A stretch of DNA of 64,000 nucleotides, from positions 38,751,797-38,815,796 of the forward strand of contig CP136061.1 in NCBI GenBank assembly GCA_032622095.1. Reading direction: 5' to 3'. Shown piece by piece: positions 58,401 through 64,000 of the stretch (position 1 is its first letter; the number at the start of each line of letters is the position of its first letter). The DNA is from Siphonodentalium dalli. Its lineage: Eukaryota; Mollusca; Scaphopoda; Gadilida; Siphonodentaliidae. The translations under genes and the position numbers were made by a program. Under the pieces are notes generated by a model that was not told the DNA's origin, ran no database searches, and saw nothing but the letters and a program-made list of their open reading frames with translations.

Positions 58401-58990
58401 TTGTGTTCAATAGGTTGCCGATCAAATCATTTGATATAATCATCTTTTTTCTCCGGTTCCCATCTTTTTTGAATCTTTTTAGATGTGTGTGTATATCAGG
58501 AAGACTTAAATTGTCATTTATATCATCGTAATTTAATTCAAAGTTCAGGTGAATATCAGACATTAGGGAAGAGTATTCGTGTACATGCATATCTTCGACA
58601 AAAATAATTGTGCGCAGACTACAAATAAAGTAATCTACGACGGTCGACTTCTTCGTTGTGTATTTACCTACACTCTTATCCTGGCCAACCCTGCCATTTA
58701 AAATAATTGCTTCATTGTCATGACAAAATAGTAGCAACCCCATTTGAATTTTTACCAACATCCCGCTTAGCGCGTTCTATTGACATGTTATTTTCGCTAA
58801 GAATGTATGAGATATCCAGGATGGGGCTCAGTTCATCGACTGTGACGAAAGTATCTAACGTTTTGTCTGGTTTAAAAAAGTCTGCTGCAACTCCGACTCG
58901 AGCATTATAATCAGCAGTCAAAATTACGGAACTATTTTCAAGTGCCATATTCAAGTATTCGCACTCACATTGTTTATATGGATCATTGTT
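55440..58990 (-). pseudogene. Decayed LINE (APE endonuclease + RT) with insertions
   Basis: Minus strand, 5' to 3': endonuclease SSVILTADYNARVGVAADFF, NSNG, GKYTTKKSTVVDYFICS and SSLMSDIH (58,990-58,273); a non-LINE-like segment about 57,900-58,260; linker and RT start KSDPNKFWKTVNGGSKS, LKNNKTVTGDNIINEYLKH (57,538-57,209); a heptamer GAGTC(A/G)A run at 57,188-57,222; ADPNNYRGITIVSCFSKLF and HNQSGFREGSSTADN (57,212-56,835); a MITE at 56,159-56,749; SPLLFALYVNDLECF (about 56,120); TVLFAHSAEDLQLQLQLFSD (about 55,990) with YADD deleted; thumb LVPILTYGCDICG. Stops, shifts and the missing catalytic site make it dead. Confidence 0.88.
56159..56749. mobile_element. TTAA-flanked MITE inside LINE RT core
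   Basis: TTAA duplicates at 56,159-56,162 and 56,746-56,749 enclose perfect inverted ends AGGGGTACTGTACGCCA/TGGCGTACAGTACCCCT. It interrupts the LINE between codons for G-L-(R/K) and the Q-G-x-x-L-S-P-L-L-F block of the RT fingers/palm. 591 bp, no coding. A third TTAA-type family, unrelated in its ends to those at 10.5 and 18.1 kb. Confidence 0.9.
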
Positions 58991-59005
58991 TGAATATGGG
59001 CTGTA

Positions 59006-61255
59006 ATCTATCTATCTGCAGGTTCTGGAGACCTCCTTTCGGGGATTATGTCCAGTGCGCGTCGGTGCAAGTAGGTTAGCATGAGAAGAAGAAAGGAGAG
59101 TATTGAGAGATATACATGTAATAGTTAAGCTTTAGATTTATGTTACAGAGGAGAATTTAAAATCGTTTTAAAACATCAAGTTAAAAGAATGATAAGATAT
59201 GAGCCAGTTATGTTATTTGCTGATTCACACTCTTCCTGAATGTGTCAGCATCGAAGAGTGTGATCAGCTCGGGATTTAGACCGTTCTAAAGAATTGCAGT
59301 TGCTGGAAAGAATGAGAATCTGAAATAAATTGGGCCTGTGTGAATGCGGCGGAATATTCCCTCATGGTGGTATCGTATTTTTCCAGTCGGTTTCTCAAGA
59401 TAGGATGGAATTTGCTTTGCTACATGGTTATGAATGGTTTTTTGAAAGAGACATAGTTGTGAGATGGTCCTTCTAGATGCTAATGATTTTAAATTTAGGT
59501 CTGATGTCATGGCTGAAACACTTTCATATCTTGAATATTCATTTTTGATCCATCTTACAGCCCTATTCTGTACTTTCTCAATATCATCAATATTTGTGGC
59601 CGTATTAGGTGACCAGACACAAGCCGCATACTCCAATTTGGGTCTCACCATGGCTTGATAAGCTATTTTCTTGATCATTTCATTTTTTGTTTTTATGTTT
59701 CTCTTGAGAAAGCCGAGAATTTGGTTGGCATTTGATGTTTTCCTGTTTATGTGTTCATCGAAGGACATGTTGTTAGTTAAGTCAACTCCAATATATCTGG
59801 CTGAGTTGATCTGTTGTAGAATTTGCACATGTAAGATGTACTGGTGGTAGGATGGGTGTTTCTTCTGGGTTACGGTTAATACGAATTATGTTCCTGGGTT
59901 GAAGGACATGTCCCAGTTCTTTTCCCATTCTTCCAATTTGAGCAGATCGTTTTGTAGGGTATTGCGATCAGAAGAGTTATTGATGGTCAAGTAAACAGCT
60001 GTGTCATCTGCAAAAAATCTGGTCTGGGATGTGATATGGTTTGGGAGATTATTTATGTATAGTAGAAACAACAGGGGACCCAGGATAAAGCCCAGGGGTA
60101 CCCCCGAAGTAACAGGGACAGGTGAGGAGCTTTCCACTTCCAGCACAACAACTTCGCTGCGGCCATGTAAGAAAGATATTATCCAGTTTAAGATTGTGCC
60201 TCTGATTCCATATTCATTAAGTTTATATATCAGTTTTGCATGGTTGACTTTGTCAAAGGTTTTACTAAAGTCCAAAAGTATAACGTCAGTTTGGTGGCCT
60301 TTGCAGAGTTTTTCAGCTAGATCATCAATCAGTTTGATTAGCTGTGTCTCACAGGACCGACGTTCACGGAAACCATGTTGTAAGTCATACAGTATGTTTT
60401 GTACAATGTTTGGTTATGTGAGAAGCGATGATATGTTCGGTAATTTTGCACATGATGCATGTTAACGTGATTGGGCGATAATTAAATGAGTCTGCTCTAT
60501 CACCGTTCTTAAATACAGGTGCAAGATTGCCTGTAGTCCAGTCAGTTGGTAGCGACCCGGTGTCAAGTGTTTTCAGGATTAGCAATGTTAAGACTGGTGT
60601 TATTTCATATCGAAGTTCTTTTAAGATGGTCGGGTTTATATTGTCTGGTCCAGCAGCCTTGTTGGTTTTGAGATTTGCATGTTGTTTAAGGACTCCAGAT
60701 TCATCCACCTTAATGTTATTGATAGTTGGATACCCATAAGTATTTGATTGGATGTACTCTTCAGACGTGGAATTTCGTATGGATGCCAGGCAGTTCGTTG
60801 TGAGTGAAAGAGGATTTAGTGGATATAATGCACACTGGAATTGGTTGATAAGTACTTGTGCTATTTCAGCATTTTAGTTTTTCAGAGTGCCAGTAGTTGG
60901 ATCAGTGGTGAAGCTTATTGCTTGAGGTTGTTGTGTGCTTTGTATATAGGAGAAGAGCTTTTTGGTAATTGGCTTATAGTTTTTCTCATTATGGTCTTCT
61001 ACTTTGGCATCTTTGCTATAATTTCAAGGATGCTTTCTACATAGGCTTCATCTGTCAGCTTTAATTTCTTTTTAACCAATAGTTTAAGGCTGTGGTGTTT
61101 CTGTTTTAGGTTATATTCTGATGTTCTTTTCATTTGGCGATAAGCTCTGTCGCGCCTGTGGATTAGCCTTTCAATTTCCCTTGTAACCCATGGGAGGGAT
61201 CTCATCGGTGTGAGACTTTTGGTTGAAACGCATTTAGAGACACCTTTATATGGGA
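59006..61255 (-). pseudogene. LINE RT with intact FADD, frameshifted elsewhere
   Basis: Minus strand: SLPWVTREIERLIHRRDRAY (61,205); NLKTNKAAGPDNINPTILKE and SFNYRPITLTCIMCKITEHI (60,708-60,385); MDFSKTFDKVNHAKLIYKL, SGVPLGFILGPLLFLLYINN and RFFADDTAVYL (60,275-59,886; FADD at about 60,003-60,014); RYIGVDLTNNMSFDEHIN, RPKLEYAACVWSP and IEKVQNRAVRWIKNEY (59,828-59,286). The usual GVPQGS is GVPLGF. The catalytic aspartates remain, but frame breaks at about 60,990, 60,380 and 59,880 disable it. The 3' tail is (GATA)n at about 59,006-59,018, exactly where the older LINE's endonuclease is interrupted, so it is a later insertion. Confidence 0.9.
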
Positions 61256-61853
61256 TATATATAAGAACCTAATATACATCTGTTGACAATCATTCACAAT
61301 ATTTACATTCGGTTTGAATTTGTGTTACATAATTACTGAGTACTTTTCTATAACCTAAGGCAATACCGCACACTAACCATGCAACGACGTACATGTATGT
61401 GCGAATGGTTGCAATAAACGAAAAAGTGTACATTTGGACGTATCATAAGATGAGCAGAGTGAGAGAACATTCAGGACTATATATACTCAAATAATAGAAC
61501 AGGAAGTAGTAGGAAGCGTGCATTGAAGCTGTTTGGCAACAATATTATATACTGCAAAAGTCATGTCTTTATTGACAAAAAATCATCTGTATAACAACTA
61601 ATTTCGTTAATATAAAATATTTCACATGAACACATGTTTATATCAGAGATAGGCAACTTGAAATTTGAGGCTGGTAATTTGGGCATACAATATCTATTTT
61701 CTTCAGAAAAAAATATATAAGTTGATATTACTTAACTAAACTGATCCAAAAGGCACATGTTATTGATGATTATTTAAAAAGACTTTCAATTACTCATTAG
61801 CTTAAATTAATTGAAACTGTTCGGTTTGTTTACGGATACCAGTGAACTCATGA
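61256..61853. other. No gene seen
   Basis: AT-rich; nothing recognised. Confidence 0.4.
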
Positions 61854-62084
61854 TTAACAATTCCCTTGTCCTCGTATAACGAACTCAGTCACGTCTGTGA
61901 TGGAAAGTGTGAGAAACTTCGATTTTGTTGGCCGTTTTGGATGCCATTCTAAACTCATTGTCAAATATGGAGCGCGTGTAATGCCGCATCTATCGTCAGT
62001 TGTGATCACTGTCCCGACATGCGCCGCGCAAATAAAATTACGATTCTGTATAACGTAAGTCTCACTCATAAACTTTATAGCCAT
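61854..62084 (-). CDS. Hypothetical exon-like frame
   Basis: ATG at 62,084 opens 76 codons to TAA at 61,854: NRNFICAAHVGTVITTDDRC, GITRAPYLTMSLEWHPKRP and SKFLTLSITDVTEFVIRG. Balanced codon use and higher GC than its flanks look coding. Two or three cysteines, no recognised domain. An acceptor (CGTTATACAG) is possible inside the N-terminus, so it might be a terminal exon rather than a full gene. Confidence 0.28.
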   Translation of the reverse strand: MAIKFMSETYVIQNRNFICAAHVGTVITTDDRCGITRAPYLTMSLEWHPKRPTKSKFLTLSITDVTEFVIRGQGNC

Positions 62085-63676
62085 ATGTGTTCAGTTCGAA
62101 TTGCAAGACCAGTGTTCTCGGGAGGTTGTAGCATATCCTAACAATGTTGTAAATTTTACAGAAATTAGTAAATATTGTGATTTTTCACAATTAGTTTTTT
62201 CAAATTTGAATCTTAGATCACATTCAGTCACGTTATTTATGATTACCTTCACCACTCTCTACACTGTTCCAGTCTAAACCAACTTTACAGGCAGCAATCT
62301 AAGTGTAACATACATAATTCGTTTTTCTGAAAAATTATGTTTTAGGGGATTAAGTCTACGTTCACATTCATTTTCACAGCAATTCTTTTGGCATTCCATC
62401 ATTAAACTCGTTTTGATATGTCTTTGGGGCAATCAATGAATCATGTTGCGGATCAATGACCCATGTGGTTCACAAGTTATATCAAATTATATGTGACACT
62501 TTTTTTCTTCAAATTCCAAGTAATTTTTCGCGATTTCAAAATATTTATCGCAAATTTTCCTAACTAGCTGATAAATTGGTCTAGTTGTGTATCTCGTGTA
62601 GTTTTATGATCATTTTTAATTAATATAAACGATATATTGTGCAGTTTATAACGGCAATATTTTGTCTATGCCCTGACACTTTAACTTGAGAAAAATTTTC
62701 GTCTTATGTTAGGGGTAAGAGTTCTCTTCCCAGAAAATTCTATTTTGGGACACCTTTTGACACGGTTTGGCCCACCTGACTATTAGCTTTGAATCTTTAA
62801 TTACGCTAGCGTGTGGTCATATTATTTTTGTAGATTGATTATTTCTGCGGAATATGCACATGATTGTGTTAATTCGTATGCACTAAAACGTGAACTCTCG
62901 GCAAAAGTTTGATGATTGCCATATTCTTCCAGATTGAATAATGCCTGAGTAATTACTCACCAAGTTGATTAACTAAATCGGCACACAGTTTACCTCTAAA
63001 AAGTAATCAAACATTTCACTTGGTTAAGTATTATAGTGGCAATTTCATTTTTATCAATTTTGATACTGTCCCTATAACTCAGAGGGTGCCACTTAGTACC
63101 ATCGAATCATGCAAATGCCTAATATAAATCTGAGGATATTTTTAAAGAATATATTTTTGTGGATTGAATCTGGTGACTCTATATATAAAACGCCACCCCA
63201 ACGTCACACTGGGCGCAGTTCATACGCCATAAATTGCTTCGAATATAACATGCACTGGTGGATCGAATGCAAATAGTAGTTGGGCGCGAAGAGCGCCCAA
63301 GGCGCCCAACTATGGCCGGAAACATCGAATGACCTTCTCCTTCCCCCGGTGAATTGAAGCCGATCAAACTCTACTTATATTGGTCATGCTCGCTGTTATT
63401 ACATTCCCTCTCTGCTTTCGATTGCGCGCTACCAATATTTATATGGCAACCCAAGTTTACAATATATACCTTGTTTGTGGGCCCAGGACACTGTGGCATC
63501 ACCCTTTGCTCATTCTGAATATGGGCACCATAAAACAAGTTTACCATATAAACCTCCCTATATTAGTCAGGTTCAGCCACACGTACGAGTAGCTTGTAAC
63601 CTGTGTTACTATGATATTTCCATGAAGGTGCACGTGACGGGAACACTAAGGAACAGTACGGGGCCACGCATACACG
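62085..63676. other. No gene; short inverted GCGCCCAA motif
   Basis: At about 63,280-63,312 TTGGGCGC/GCGCCCAA repeats form a small hairpin. Otherwise AT-rich non-coding; frames at 63,179-63,759 lack domains. Confidence 0.4.
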
Positions 63677-64000
63677 TTAAAGATACGGGCGGCGTTGGTG
63701 GTGGATATGCTGTTAAAATATTCACCTCCATCAAAAACCGCCATAAACAGAAATATTAGTAAAATATAGTCAACTTTGTTCTTATACCAATCAGAAATAT
63801 GGCATAAACAGTATGTTATTGTCAAATGTTTTCCTTTGTTATGTAGACAAAAGCAAAAAACGTAAAAAACGCTTTTGTTTAGATCCGGATATGGTAAACA
63901 TAAAGAGCGTTATTTGTTAATATATTCCTGATATGGAAATAATTAAGAGCTTTTATATCATTTGTGTGTGATTAACCAATAAAGCATTGCGCTGTGTTAT
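63677..64000 (+). mobile_element. Fold-back MITE, G subfamily (copy g), cut by window end
   Basis: TTAA at 63,677-63,680 followed by AGATACGGGCGGCG; collinear with copies d and e to the window edge. The right end lies beyond 64,000. Confidence 0.85.

Noticed and set aside
1-64000. CRISPR arrays, phage, operons or bacterial defence systems
   Set aside because: Introns, LINEs, MITEs and Helitrons show animal DNA; the tandem arrays have no constant-repeat/variable-spacer form.
1-64000. tRNA, rRNA or snRNA genes
   Set aside because: No cloverleaf with A/B boxes or conserved rRNA block was recognised by eye; a covariance search would be needed to exclude them.

Overview
This window is animal genomic DNA, most likely from a mollusc (bivalve or gastropod); that placement is an inference. 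It rests on AT-rich DNA with a few short GC-rich islands, canonical GT/AG introns, secreted PAN/apple and C-type lectin exons, many APE-type non-LTR retrotransposon remnants, TTAA-target MITEs, and Helitrons built from units rich in TGACCTTGACCTT. There are no operons or prokaryotic genes. No complete multi-exon host gene is visible, and most short open frames are noise inside repeats.

Left part (1-8,400): the C-terminus of a LINE ORF2 runs in from the window edge and is followed by a microsatellite and a LINE 3' end. A perfect 56-bp-arm palindrome lies at 2,496-2,610. A tandem array of ~808-bp units then fills 3,166-8,376. Every unit carries, on the minus strand, a short Ser/Thr/Pro-rich exon with good acceptor and donor sites. 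The six exons are 63, 54, 51, 54, 51 and 63 nt, all phase 1-1, so they look like repeat exons of a mucin-like secreted protein. Two near-identical ~1,615-bp A+B dimers form a higher-order repeat. The last unit is split by a Helitron (7,270-7,890), and the other units give its empty site.

Middle (8,400-34,000): mostly non-coding. It holds a piggyBac-type MITE with a pair of 69-nt hairpins (10,547-10,946), a second element with different termini around the same hairpins (25,017-25,473), fold-back MITEs at 18.1, 18.8 and 33.6 kb, degenerate satellite-like arrays (11.3, 19.3, 21.3, 26.7 kb), a decayed LINE (29.4-30.6 kb), and three relatives of an unnamed dispersed repeat protein (8.4, 20.8, 33.2 kb). 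The clearest host coding sequence is a first exon at 25,678-25,977 (minus) with a signal peptide and PAN/apple-like cysteines; a second PAN-like reading frame lies at 34,166-34,432.

Right part (34,000-64,000): a possible host exon at ~34.6-35.4 kb is split by a 5'-truncated LINE with a 14-bp target duplication. A related LINE (35.5-39.2 kb) lies tail to tail with it and keeps a 2A-like NPGP motif. Two exons at 46,539-46,730 and 44,377-44,597 (minus) join in phase to make one C-type lectin-like domain. GC-rich duplicated pseudogenes lie at 47-49 kb, a diverged 2-kb palindrome at 50.5-52.6 kb, a second Helitron at 53.6 kb, and two nested LINEs at 55.4-61.3 kb, one with a TTAA MITE in its reverse transcriptase core.

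All recognised host exons (mucin-like, PAN, PAN-like, C-type lectin) are on the minus strand and encode secreted-type modules. This may be a neighbourhood of secreted lectin/mucin genes heavily invaded by transposons, but no splicing link between the groups can be shown from sequence alone.
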